From: Stenotrophomonas rhizophila
GTDB taxonomy: Bacteria; Pseudomonadota; Gammaproteobacteria; Xanthomonadales; Xanthomonadaceae
DNA: 64,000 nt
Direction: 5' to 3'
Assembly (NCBI RefSeq): GCF_001704155.1
Contig: NZ_CP016294.1
Span: forward strand, 2,477,501-2,541,500
Numbering within the stretch: the first letter of the stretch is position 1; each line of letters opens with the position of its first letter. The notes beneath the pieces are model-generated. The model was not told the DNA's origin. It was given only the letters and a program-made list of their open reading frames with translations, and made no database searches. This document shows positions 24,738 to 32,605 of the stretch, piece by piece. A program made the position numbers and the translations under genes.

Positions 24738-25256
24738 TTACCTGGGCGGATTGATCACCACATACTGCACCGTGGTACCGCTGTACCGCGGCTCATACCA
24801 GGTACTCCCGCACTGCTGGTAGGCCATGCCATTGATGACGGTGGTCACGCAGCTGGGCGGCACCGAATTCACGATCGAGCCGATCACCGCCGAGGTCACC
24901 GCCACGCCCGCCGTAACCGCCGCCGCCGTCGCGAACGGGTGGTCGTCATAGCGGTTCCAGTGGTCGTCGTGGTAGTCCACGTCCACATGGACATCCCGAT
25001 TCACGTTCCGGTTCACATTCCGGTTGACGTCGCGGTCCACGTTGCGGTTTGCGTTGTGGTTGACGTCGCGGTGGGCGCCACCGCCCTGCGGGCGTACCGG
25101 CCGATTGATGTTGGCGTGCGCGCTTGCGCGGGCCGCGCCGCCGCCGCCGCGGTGGCCGTGCTGCGCGTTGACCGGCGCGATGCCCACCGCAAGCAGGACC
25201 AGCAGGCTTCCCGCGCAGGTCAACACAGGGATGCGGGTCTTGAGCAGGGTGCGCAT
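24738..25256 (-). CDS. Small secreted Asn/Asp/Arg-rich protein, paralogue of the left-edge gene
   Basis: A 172-residue protein with a signal peptide (MRTLLKTRIPVLTCAGSLLVLLA, cleavage near VNAQ). A Gly/Arg/His stretch is followed by a degenerate tetrapeptide repeat built from NRNV and DRDV units (about residues 65-95) and HVDVDYHDDHW. The C-terminal part AAAVTAGVAVTSAVIGS, INGMAYQQC, WYEPRYSGTTVQYVV is clearly homologous to the product of 2-214. Two cysteines near the C-terminus could pair. The gene starts 1 base after the DUF2092 stop and is the last gene of the cluster before the two-component system. No known function. Confidence 0.8.
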   Translation of the reverse strand: MRTLLKTRIPVLTCAGSLLVLLAVGIAPVNAQHGHRGGGGAARASAHANINRPVRPQGGGAHRDVNHNANRNVDRDVNRNVNRNVNRDVHVDVDYHDDHWNRYDDHPFATAAAVTAGVAVTSAVIGSIVNSVPPSCVTTVINGMAYQQCGSTWYEPRYSGTTVQYVVINPPR

Positions 25257-25257
25257 G

Positions 25258-26076
25258 TCAGTTCTCCTGGCCGGCATCGGGGGTGACCACGGCAACCTCG
25301 ACCGGCACCAGCTTTATCCGCGCGGCGTCGGCCGGCGGGGTGAAGTGGAACGCGCTAGCCGGTACCGCCGTGCCGGTATCCCAGTTCAGGCGGCCCCGAT
25401 ACTGCGGCTGGGCCGGGTCATCCAGGGAGTTGATGATCAGCTTCTTCGGCAGCGAGGTCGCCTTGGAAATCCACACCTGCCAGTCCACGGCATCCTGCTT
25501 GAACGCGTACTGCTCCACCGGCTCACCGTCCACGGTATCGCCGCCAATGTGCAATGCGTTGCGGATCGCGGACGTGGGCGCCTTGTCGGTACCCCAAAGG
25601 AACATATCGGCCAGTGGCATTTCGATGCCATAGCGGATGGCGGCCTGGTCGACCAGTTCACCCAGCGTGGCCCCTACCCCGTCCACCTGCGCGTAGTACT
25701 TCAACCGCGGCGAGTACACCGTCAAGGCCTTGCCATCGTAGAACAGCTGCCGCAACTGGCGGTCACTGCGCAGTTCCAGGAACAGCTGGTCGGGCGCCTT
25801 GACCTTGTAGGTCACCACACCGTCCAGCTCGATCTTCTGGCCGTCTTCCAGCACCACCTCGGTGCTTGCATCGGAGGTCAGCGAGAACTGTCTGAGTCCA
25901 CGCAACGCCGCACCCATCCGATCCAGCGCCGCCAGCGCTTCAGGATCGCGCTCGCCGGCGTCCGCGGTGGCCGGCGGCGTGCGCGCCGGTGCCCCCGCGA
26001 GCGGCAGCGCGACGCCCGCCAGCCCAGCGATCAGCAGGCAGGCAGTGCGGGCAATACAGATTGCAGGGGTCGCCAT
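25258..26076 (-). CDS. DUF2092 family periplasmic protein
   Basis: A 272-residue protein with a hydrophobic signal peptide (to about residue 30). The DUF2092 body begins ALAALDRMGAALRGLRQFSLTSDASTEVVLEDGQKIEL and continues DQLFLELRSDRQLRQLFYDGKALTVYSPRLKYYAQ, then VDWQVWISKATSLPKKLIINSL. These patterns resemble LolA/LppX-type lipid-carrier folds (outer-membrane lipoprotein carrier-like), so binding a hydrophobic molecule in the periplasm is possible but not demonstrated. GGAGG precedes the ATG. It lies between the barrel gene and the small Asn/Asp-rich protein and is probably cotranscribed with both. Confidence 0.82.
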   Translation of the reverse strand: MATPAICIARTACLLIAGLAGVALPLAGAPARTPPATADAGERDPEALAALDRMGAALRGLRQFSLTSDASTEVVLEDGQKIELDGVVTYKVKAPDQLFLELRSDRQLRQLFYDGKALTVYSPRLKYYAQVDGVGATLGELVDQAAIRYGIEMPLADMFLWGTDKAPTSAIRNALHIGGDTVDGEPVEQYAFKQDAVDWQVWISKATSLPKKLIINSLDDPAQPQYRGRLNWDTGTAVPASAFHFTPPADAARIKLVPVEVAVVTPDAGQEN

Positions 26077-26112
26077 TGCATGCCTCCGGAGAAGGAAAGG
26101 AAAACGCGCGGC

Positions 26113-27096
26113 TCAGAAACCCGCGCTGATCGACACGCTCCAGGGATCGCCCTCGAAGCGGTTGCGCACGCTGAACTCACTCAGATAGCGGAACGAAACA
26201 TCCACATGCTCACCGCCGGACCACTTCTTGCCGTAGGTCAGCACCGGCCCGACACCGAACGAACGACCTTTGAAGCCGTCGAGGCGGTCGGCCAGGTCGC
26301 TTTCATCGTCCTGCACCTGCTGCAGCCAGCCGGCGGCCGCGCCGAACCCCCAGCCACTGGCGGTGCGTTTGACCAGCAGCGCGTCGGTGCGCAGGACCAG
26401 GCCGTTCTTGTAGTCGGTGTCATCGTTGCGGCTGTACCAGTCCATGCCACCAAGCACGCTGAATTCCAGCGTGCCTTTCTGGAACAGATGGGTGTAGCCG
26501 GCGGCAGGCGACACGGTCCAGACGTTCAGGCCGGGGTTGGCCAGCTTGCCCGGCGTGTACTTGGCGGTGGGCGCGTAGACATAGAGGCCGAACGACAGGT
26601 GCTGCACCTGGCTGATGTGGAAACCAGCGACCACCGGCGCGAAGTACACGTCGAACAGATTCGAAGCGCTGTCCTGCACACGCACCTGGTTGCCCAGCGG
26701 GCCCTGCAGGCTGGCGGTGACATCGGCATCGATGTAGGGCACGGTCAACATGCTGGCGAAGTTCCACCGGCCGGTCCTGGTCGGCCACACGTACACGCCG
26801 GTGGCGGCCCACAGGCTGACATCCGCCTCCAGCCCCAACGAGACCTGCCCCGCGATCGGCGCCGGTCGGCTGGCGCCGATCTTGCCGTCGTACTGCACAT
26901 AGCTCAGCGACCACTGCATGCCAGGCTCCGGCGGAATCACGCCGACGTAGGAGGTAATCTGCATGCCGGTGATCGAACGTCCCAACCCGCCTTCGACCGC
27001 GTGCGCGGGCAACGTGGCGACCAGTGCGAGCGTGCCAAGCAGCACGGCAGTGGCCAGGCAGCTGCGGCGATAGAGGGAGGCGGAAGGGGCTGGCAT
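26113..27096 (-). CDS. Outer-membrane transporter-like beta-barrel (MetA/phenol-degradation family label)
   Basis: A 327-residue outer-membrane protein. The start ATG at 27094-27096 has GAGG 8 bases upstream and gives the signal peptide MPAPSASLYRRSCLATAVLL, cleaved near ALPAHA. The family pattern is VEGGLGRSITGMQITSYVGVIPPEPGMQWSLSYVQYDG, later FDVYFAPVVAGFHISQVQHLSFGLYVYAPT, and a C-terminal strand ending SISAGF. Its general type matches the barrel at 211-1026. Cargo is unknown; nearby DUF2092 and small secreted proteins suggest a small envelope system. 17 bases separate it from the upstream FGE-like gene. Confidence 0.75.
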   Translation of the reverse strand: MPAPSASLYRRSCLATAVLLGTLALVATLPAHAVEGGLGRSITGMQITSYVGVIPPEPGMQWSLSYVQYDGKIGASRPAPIAGQVSLGLEADVSLWAATGVYVWPTRTGRWNFASMLTVPYIDADVTASLQGPLGNQVRVQDSASNLFDVYFAPVVAGFHISQVQHLSFGLYVYAPTAKYTPGKLANPGLNVWTVSPAAGYTHLFQKGTLEFSVLGGMDWYSRNDDTDYKNGLVLRTDALLVKRTASGWGFGAAAGWLQQVQDDESDLADRLDGFKGRSFGVGPVLTYGKKWSGGEHVDVSFRYLSEFSVRNRFEGDPWSVSISAGF

Positions 27097-27113
27097 GGCA
27101 ATCACCTCGTGGG

Positions 27114-28037
27114 TCAACGTTCTACGCAGCGGAAGCCGACGTGGCAGGTGGAGGTATCGATCGGCTGGGCCATCCGTGCGGCCGGACGGTAGCGGCGGCA
27201 ATAGTTGGGCGCGCAAAGGTGCGAGCCACCCTTCATCACCCGCCGTGGGATCGCGCTGCCATCGCTCGGATCGTGGCTGCGCTGGCGCTCGCCGCCGCGT
27301 GGGTTTTCGATCGCGCAGCAGGCTTTGCTCTGCAGCTGGTCGTGCTGCTGGTACCAGTCGCTGGTCCACTCCCACACGTTGCCGATCATGTCGTACAGCC
27401 CGTAGCCGTTCGGCGGATAGCTGCCCACCGGCGAGGTCCAGCGGTGCCCGTCTTCTTCCACGTTCATCCACGGGAACTCGCCCTGCCAGGTATTGGCCTG
27501 GTGGCGCCCCCGCACGGTGAGGCTGTCGCCCCACGCGAACTCGGTGGCGTCCTGGCCGCCACAGGCGGCGAACTCCCATTCGGCTTCGGTTGGCAGCGAC
27601 TTCCCGATCCACGTGGCATACGCCTGTGCATCGGCGAAGGTCACATGGACCACCGGGTGGTCATCCAGGCCGTCCAGTTGGGTAAAGGGTCCGCGCGGAT
27701 GGCGCCAGTTGGCGCCTGCAACGTAGTGCCACCAGTTGTGGGTATTGGACATGTCCACCGGGCCGGAGGGCTGCACGAACACCACCGACGAGGGCACCAG
27801 CAGCGCCGGATCCGCACCCGGGTAGTCGCGCGGATCGGCAGGCCGCTCGGCCGCGGTCACATAACCGGTGGCGCTGACGAAGCGCGAGAACTCGCGGTTG
27901 GTGACCGGATAGCGGTCGATCCGGAACGGCCCCACCCGCACCTTGTGCGCGGGGCGCTCTTCCGGGTAATGGTCGTTGGAGCCCATCAGGAAGACCCCGC
28001 CCTCGATGTCGATCATGGTATCGGCCACCACACTCAT
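27114..28037 (-). CDS. Formylglycine-generating-enzyme (SUMF1) family protein with both catalytic cysteines
   Basis: A 307-residue FGE-sulfatase-fold protein. It begins IEGGVFLMGSNDHYPEERPAHKV, continues through LPTEAEWEFAACGG and GNVWEWTSDWY, and ends GGSHLCAPNYCRRYRPAARM. Cys275 and Cys280 match the two active-site cysteines of copper-dependent FGE, which oxidises a sulfatase cysteine to formylglycine; most bacterial family members that do other jobs lack them. A real FGE activity is therefore likely, but no sulfatase gene is visible in the window. It lacks a signal peptide. ATG at 28035-28037 follows GAGGGGGAAGAG, a strong ribosome site. Cotranscribed with the DUF202 gene upstream. Confidence 0.85.
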   Translation of the reverse strand: MSVVADTMIDIEGGVFLMGSNDHYPEERPAHKVRVGPFRIDRYPVTNREFSRFVSATGYVTAAERPADPRDYPGADPALLVPSSVVFVQPSGPVDMSNTHNWWHYVAGANWRHPRGPFTQLDGLDDHPVVHVTFADAQAYATWIGKSLPTEAEWEFAACGGQDATEFAWGDSLTVRGRHQANTWQGEFPWMNVEEDGHRWTSPVGSYPPNGYGLYDMIGNVWEWTSDWYQQHDQLQSKACCAIENPRGGERQRSHDPSDGSAIPRRVMKGGSHLCAPNYCRRYRPAARMAQPIDTSTCHVGFRCVER

Positions 28038-28047
28038 CTCTTCCCCC

Positions 28048-28560
28048 TCAGCCGAAAGGCGCAACATTGAACGTCATGCTCACGATAGCCAGCAGGCCAA
28101 GCAGCCAGAGCAGGCCTGCGGTGATCAGGGTCAGCGATATCGGGTAGTGGCTTTCGCCGTGGATCAGGCCTTCACCCATCATCAGGGCACGCTCGCGGCG
28201 CAGCTCCTTCATGTAGCGCAGGTGGTAGATGATGCCCAGGGTCAGCATCACCATGCCCAGTGCGACCAGGGCCACGCCGAAGTTGCGCGGGGCGTGCGGG
28301 CGCAGGGTCACGCCGGGCGTCTCCAGCATGTGGCCGAAGAACTGGTAGATGGTGAAGCCGAATCCGATCAGCGACAGCGCGGTGCGGATGATCGACATCA
28401 GCGTGCGGTCGGCGCTCATGCGCGTGCGCTGGAACGACATGCCGGTGCGCCGCGAGGACAGCTCCAGCGATGCCTGGTCGGTGCCGCCCAGCGTCTGCCG
28501 TGCCTGCTCGATGGTGATGGCGCGGTCGGACAGTGCCTTCGCCGGATCTTTCTCGGTCAT
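28048..28560 (-). CDS. DUF202 family membrane protein
   Basis: A 170-residue protein. The first 45 residues are hydrophilic; the family signature LSSRRTGMSFQRTRMSADRTLMSIIRTALSLIGFGFTIYQFF contains the conserved Arg-Thr pattern just before the first transmembrane helix. Two further helices lie around 95-115 and 145-165. Members of this family (YidH/YidG type) are inner-membrane proteins of unknown function. The start overlaps the stop of the upstream gene (ATGA at 28557-28560), and the next gene, FGE-like, begins 10 bases downstream. Confidence 0.85.
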   Translation of the reverse strand: MTEKDPAKALSDRAITIEQARQTLGGTDQASLELSSRRTGMSFQRTRMSADRTLMSIIRTALSLIGFGFTIYQFFGHMLETPGVTLRPHAPRNFGVALVALGMVMLTLGIIYHLRYMKELRRERALMMGEGLIHGESHYPISLTLITAGLLWLLGLLAIVSMTFNVAPFG

Positions 28561-28988
28561 GGCCGGGAGTCCTTGCCGTGGTGGGGGTGACGCCGCAGCC
28601 AATAGCCCGCCAGGCGGGTGAAGGGGCCTCGCAGGATGAGGTAGGGAATGAAGCCCAGCAGGACCGCGAGCACGAACGCTTCCAGCGGGTAGCGGAAGCC
28701 GCCGTACACGCGGACCTGGTAGATCACATCCATGACTACGCCCAGCAACAGGATCCGCGTCGTTGCGGTAACCCCTTCGCGCCATGTGGCGAGGCGCTCA
28801 CCGCCGCTGCTGTGGGCGATGAGCCATGCATAGGGCGGCTTGCCGGCCCGGGCGGCGCGGATGCCGTCGATCAGCGCGGTGATCAGCGCCATGGTCGGCT
28901 GCAGGAAGAACCGGAACGTCATCGGACCGTCAGCACGACCCATCATGTCTGTCCAGAAGCGCGTCAGGAAATCGATGGCCAGGAGCAT
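28557..28988 (-). CDS. Small inner-membrane protein of unknown function
   Basis: A 143-residue protein with a hydrophobic stretch near residues 28-40, a second at about 78-98 and a third around 107-122. The central region PPYAWLIAHSSGGERLATWREG is hydrophilic. The start ATG at 28986-28988 has only a weak upstream ribosome site, so the exact start is unsure. It is the first gene of a minus-strand cluster (DUF202, FGE-like, barrel, DUF2092, small secreted protein) and overlaps DUF202 by ATGA. No family was recognised. Confidence 0.65.
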   Translation of the reverse strand: MLLAIDFLTRFWTDMMGRADGPMTFRFFLQPTMALITALIDGIRAARAGKPPYAWLIAHSSGGERLATWREGVTATTRILLLGVVMDVIYQVRVYGGFRYPLEAFVLAVLLGFIPYLILRGPFTRLAGYWLRRHPHHGKDSRP

Positions 28989-29059
28989 TGCCGGGTTCCA
29001 TTGCAGAGGATTCCAGCTTGGCGGTGACAATGTAAACGCACATCGGGATAGGTACTGCA

Positions 29060-29086
29060 CCGGCGTCAGTATTTTTACTGCGCCGG
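29060..29086. promoter_or_regulatory. Imperfect dyad in divergent promoter region
   Basis: CCGGCGTCAGTA (29060-29071) is followed after four T by TACTGCGCCGG (29076-29086), which is complementary except for one bulged base. The dyad lies in the 131-base gap between the divergently transcribed genes starting at 28988 and 29120, a region lower in GC than its surroundings. It could be an operator or a hairpin in the leader of the 29120 gene. Confidence 0.35.
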
Positions 29087-29119
29087 CAACGGTATGCCTC
29101 GAGGGTATGCTCATCCGGC

Positions 29120-30286
29120 ATGAGCCAGGACAGCTACTCACTGATGCGCGGTGGACTGGTGCACCGCCTGCTGCACGCCAGCGGCGCACTGCATGGCAGC
29201 CGGCGCCTGTCGTGGTGGCTTGCCGCCCTGCTGGTGGCGGTGACACTGCTTCCCCTGGTCGGGCTGGCCAGCGCGCAGGGAATGCTGCTGCCGCGGCCAC
29301 ACGCCATGGCGTTGCTCGGCGACTACGCCACCCTCGCCCGCCTGCTGCTGGCGTTGCCGCTGCTGGTACTCGCCGCGCCGCGTGCCGATGCGCTGCTGCA
29401 CAGTGCCCTGCGCCAACTGAGCCAGGCCAGCCTGGTCCACCCGCGTCGGCAGCCCCGGCTGCAGGCGCTGCTGGCTACAATCCGACGTCTGCGTGACAGT
29501 CGATGGCCGGAGCTGGCCTGCATCGTGCTGGCCTTCCTGCCGCTGTTCGTCCAGGGTGGCGTGGTCAGCCTGCTCAGCGGCGTTCCCGACTGGCGAACCG
29601 AAGGCGGCGCGACCACGCCTGCGGGGCACTGGTATGCATGGGTCGGCATGCCCCTGTTCCGGCTGGTCATGCTGCTGTGGCTGTGGCGGTTCCTGCTCTG
29701 GGCCATGCTGCTGGCCCGGCTGCCATCGGTGGGTCTGACGCTGCACGCCGAGCATCCCGACCGGACCGGTGGCCTGGCGTTTCTGGGCGTGGCCCACGAG
29801 CGTTTCAGCATGCTGGGCGCGGCTGGCGCACTGGTCCTGTCCGGGGCCTGCCTCAACCACATGACCTATCTCGACGCCTCGCTGTACTCGCTGCGCCACT
29901 TGCTGGCGGGGTACGTGATTGGCGTGACCCTGCTGTTGCTGGCCCCGCTGGTACTGCTCAGCCCGATCCTGATCCGCGCGCGACGGCATGCGCTGTACCG
30001 TTTCAGCGCCCTGGGCAGCCGCGCGGCGGCCGCGTTCGACCAGCGCTGGAGAGCGGCCAGTGAGGACACGGCCGGCAGCGAGTCGCTGCTCGACCACAAC
30101 GATGCCTCGGCGTTCGCTGATTTCAGCGCGGTTTACCAGGGCACCGCATCGATGTCAGTGGTACCGTTCACCCGCTGGACCCTGCTGGGCATGGTCCTGC
30201 CCGCCATGGCGCCACTGCTGCCCCTGGCGCTGGTGGCGATGTCGGTCGACGACCTGGTCGCCAAGCTGGCAGGCATGCTGATCTGA
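29120..30286 (+). CDS. Polytopic membrane protein of unknown function
   Basis: A 388-residue protein with about seven hydrophobic segments (about 31-50, 68-88, 132-150, 178-200, 230-246, 262-290, 348-385). Between the second and third lies a basic stretch (VHPRRQPRLQALLATIRRLRDSRWPE), and a hydrophilic region of about 60 residues precedes the last segments. No enzyme or transporter motif was recognised. Proteins of this type are found as 'hypothetical' membrane proteins in proteobacteria. It is transcribed divergently from the FGE-containing cluster and convergently with the REC protein gene. Confidence 0.7.
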   Translation: MSQDSYSLMRGGLVHRLLHASGALHGSRRLSWWLAALLVAVTLLPLVGLASAQGMLLPRPHAMALLGDYATLARLLLALPLLVLAAPRADALLHSALRQLSQASLVHPRRQPRLQALLATIRRLRDSRWPELACIVLAFLPLFVQGGVVSLLSGVPDWRTEGGATTPAGHWYAWVGMPLFRLVMLLWLWRFLLWAMLLARLPSVGLTLHAEHPDRTGGLAFLGVAHERFSMLGAAGALVLSGACLNHMTYLDASLYSLRHLLAGYVIGVTLLLLAPLVLLSPILIRARRHALYRFSALGSRAAAAFDQRWRAASEDTAGSESLLDHNDASAFADFSAVYQGTASMSVVPFTRWTLLGMVLPAMAPLLPLALVAMSVDDLVAKLAGMLI

Positions 30287-30299
30287 ACGACGGATCTGC

Positions 30300-30689
30300 C
30301 TACAGCGAGTGCGAGAGGAAGCGTTCGCCGCGCAATGCGGCCTGCACGGCCATGGCCAGGTCATCGCCCGCGTCGGACTTCAGCACGTAACTGCACGGTC
30401 CCAGGGCCATGGCCTGGTCCACCATCTGCGGCTCGGCATGCACGGTGATGAACACCACGCCCAGTACCGGCCGCTGCACGCGCAGCCGCCGCGCCGCTTC
30501 CAGGCCGTTGAGCTCGGGCATGGCGATGTCGGTCACCACCACGTCGGGCAGCATCGACTGCGCCGCCTTGACCAGCGAGGCGCCGTCCTGGACCAGGCCG
30601 ATCACCTCGAACTGTTCGGCAAGCAGGCCACGCAGTTGCCGGCCCATGGCGGAGCCGTCTTCGGCAAGCAGCACACGGGCAGCATTCAT
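30300..30689 (-). CDS. Single-domain response regulator (REC only, NarL-type receiver)
   Basis: A 129-residue receiver domain. Acidic pocket LLAEDGS, phosphoacceptor Asp in VVVTDIAMPELNG, Thr in VVFITVHAEP and Lys in YVLKSDAGD are all present. The closest type is the NarL/LuxR receiver, but no HTH follows: the protein ends RFLSHSL, where a NarL protein would enter its linker. It may thus be a truncated NarL-type regulator or a stand-alone receiver. ATG at 30687-30689 is preferred. It lies downstream of, and parallel to, a full NarL-family regulator, separated from it by a terminator hairpin. Confidence 0.82.
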   Translation of the reverse strand: MNAARVLLAEDGSAMGRQLRGLLAEQFEVIGLVQDGASLVKAAQSMLPDVVVTDIAMPELNGLEAARRLRVQRPVLGVVFITVHAEPQMVDQAMALGPCSYVLKSDAGDDLAMAVQAALRGERFLSHSL

Positions 30690-30759
30690 GGTTCCCGCCA
30701 GGTCGACGCGTTCCCTGATGGTGTGCCGTGGCTGTCCCCCGGACAAGGGAAAAACAACC

Positions 30760-30793
30760 GGACGCGGGCAAGTAAATCTACTTGCCCGCGTCC
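30760..30793 (-). terminator. Strong hairpin terminator after the NarL-type regulator gene
   Basis: GGACGCGGGCAAGTA (30760-30774) and TACTTGCCCGCGTCC (30779-30793) form a perfect 15-bp stem with a 4-base loop. Read on the minus strand it is followed by GGTTGTTTTTCCC, a T-rich run, and it begins 16 bases after the stop of the gene at 30810-31457. This is a typical intrinsic terminator, separating that gene from the REC gene downstream. Confidence 0.75.
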
Positions 30794-30809
30794 CGTATGC
30801 AGACGGTGC

Positions 30810-31457
30810 TCAGTGCCGGATCAGGCCTTCGTGTTCGGCCTTGCGCACCAGTTCCAGCGTGCCGTGCACGCCGAGCTCCTGCATGATCGCGTACTTGTGC
30901 GATTCGATCGTGCGCACCGACACCCCAAGTTCGTAAGCGATCTGCTTGGAACGCAGCCCGCGCGCGACGTACTCCAGGATGCGCAGCTGCTTGTCGGTCA
31001 GCACGTACTGCTGTCGGCCCGCATTGGTGATGGCATCTGCGGCCAGCGTCGGGGTGACATAGGTGTGCCCGCCCATCACGCCGGCCAGGGCCCGCACCAG
31101 TTCCTCGCCCGCCGCGCTCTTGAGCACATACCCGCGCGCGCCGGCACGGATCGCTTCGGCCGCCATGCTCGACTCGTCATGCATGGTGAGGAACACCACC
31201 GGCATTTCGTAGCCCTCCTCCCGCATCCGCCGCAGCGCCTGGATGCCGGTGAGGCCAGGCATGCTGATGTCGGCCACCACCACGTCGGGAGGATCCCGAC
31301 GCACGGCCTCGACAAGCTCCTCACCCGAGGACACCAGCTCGATCGAATCGAACCGGCCTTCCAGCAGATGCTCGATGCCCTGCGCCACCACGCGGTGGTC
31401 GTCGGCCAGCACTACCCTGCGATACCGGCACTCCGCCGGCGAATACGAAACCTGCAT
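30810..31457 (-). CDS. NarL/FixJ-family response regulator (LuxR HTH)
   Basis: A 215-residue regulator. The receiver has LADDHRVVAQGIEHLL, phosphoacceptor Asp in VVVADISMPGLTG and Lys in GYVLKSAAG. The C-terminal HTH reads LTDKQLRILEYVARGLRSKQIAYELGVSVRTIESHKYAIMQELGVHGTLELVRKA. ATG at 31455-31457 is chosen because GGGAG lies about 8 bases upstream. NarL-type regulators pair with HisKA_3 kinases; the NarX-like kinase at 32606-34462, two genes away on the opposite strand, is the natural partner. Targets unknown. Confidence 0.9.
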   Translation of the reverse strand: MQVSYSPAECRYRRVVLADDHRVVAQGIEHLLEGRFDSIELVSSGEELVEAVRRDPPDVVVADISMPGLTGIQALRRMREEGYEMPVVFLTMHDESSMAAEAIRAGARGYVLKSAAGEELVRALAGVMGGHTYVTPTLAADAITNAGRQQYVLTDKQLRILEYVARGLRSKQIAYELGVSVRTIESHKYAIMQELGVHGTLELVRKAEHEGLIRH

Positions 31458-31608
31458 GTTGTCGTCTCCCGTGGCATCAATCGTCCCCTGATTGAAGTGC
31501 TCTGCGGGCCAGCGGTAGCGCCAGCCCCGCACAACGATTCGACCTTGATGGTGCCGACGTGATGGCGCCGTGACGTTGTTTCACACTGTGACGAACGTTC
31601 AAAACGGT

Positions 31609-32580
31609 TCAGCCACGCAGGGTATCCCGGGGGCTTTCGCCGAACACGTCGCGGTACATCACCGAGAACCGCCCCAGATGCGCAAAGCCAAAACGCGTCG
31701 CCACCTCGGTCACCCCGACCGAGCCCCGGGCATGCCGCAGGGCACTGCGGGCCAGGTTCAACCGCGCCAGCTGGTGCCAATGGCACGGGCCATGTCCGTA
31801 AGCATCACGAAACAGACGCTCCAGCTGGCGTTCGCCCACGCCCAGGTGCCGGGACAGCGCCCGGCTGTCATAGGGATTGTCCAGCTGCAACTTCAGGTAG
31901 GCCTCGGCCTGGCGCACGATGGCGTCGCGGCGGCGCTCGTTGCAGCTGCCCAACCCCCGCCGTTCGGGTCCGCCATCGGAGGCCGCCACGGCATCGATGA
32001 ACACCCCGAGCAGGGTGGATGCCTGCCTCTCCAGCTGCTCGGGCGGAACGATCCCCTGCCAACCGGCGGCGTCCTGGAGCACCGTGAACACCCCTTCGCG
32101 CAGGTTGCGCGCGTCCGTGGGGGCCGCCGCGCGGCTGTACCAGCCCACCCGGGGCAGCCGCAGTTCGCGCCCGACCCGCTGCACCGCTTCGCGCTGCAGC
32201 ACGGTGCGCGGAATGAGCATCACGGCCCATTGCCACCCCCCAGGACTGGGGCGCACGTTCAACTCGCTGTCCTCGGCAAACACCATGATCTGGCCCGCCT
32301 CGATCCAGCGTCCGTTGGCCCACATCGGTTGCGCGCACGTGACGGCCAGGGCCAGCGCGATCATGCCCTGGCTGAAGCTGCCACTGGCAAAGATCGGCAG
32401 CGTGTAGGCGCCGCTGTCCAGACTGAACTCGGGAAAGACCAGGCGCTGCACGCAGGCGCGGAAGTGGCCGGCAGCCAGCAGCCGCTGTTCGAAGCGGGTA
32501 TCGCGCACCACCCCCAGCAGGGCGTCCGCATCAAAGCCGTCAACGACAAAACGGCTGTAGGGGGACATCGGTTCGTCCAT
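31609..32580 (-). CDS. AraC-family transcriptional regulator
   Basis: A 323-residue regulator. The last 100 residues form the two-HTH AraC domain: YDSRALSRHLGVGERQLERLFRDAYGHGPCHWHQLARLNLARSALR, then GVTEVATRFGFAHLGRFSVMYRDVFGESPRDTLRG, the canonical C-terminal motif. The N-terminal 220 residues are a ligand-binding/dimerisation domain without a recognised ligand motif; the overall type resembles EutR-like regulators. ATG at 32578-32580 follows GGGAG. A second regulator of the same type is at 36120-37148. It lies between the NarL-type regulator and the NarX-like kinase. Confidence 0.87.
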   Translation of the reverse strand: MDEPMSPYSRFVVDGFDADALLGVVRDTRFEQRLLAAGHFRACVQRLVFPEFSLDSGAYTLPIFASGSFSQGMIALALAVTCAQPMWANGRWIEAGQIMVFAEDSELNVRPSPGGWQWAVMLIPRTVLQREAVQRVGRELRLPRVGWYSRAAAPTDARNLREGVFTVLQDAAGWQGIVPPEQLERQASTLLGVFIDAVAASDGGPERRGLGSCNERRRDAIVRQAEAYLKLQLDNPYDSRALSRHLGVGERQLERLFRDAYGHGPCHWHQLARLNLARSALRHARGSVGVTEVATRFGFAHLGRFSVMYRDVFGESPRDTLRG

Positions 32581-32605
32581 CGCCAGCTCCCGGATTCGTC
32601 GGAAT

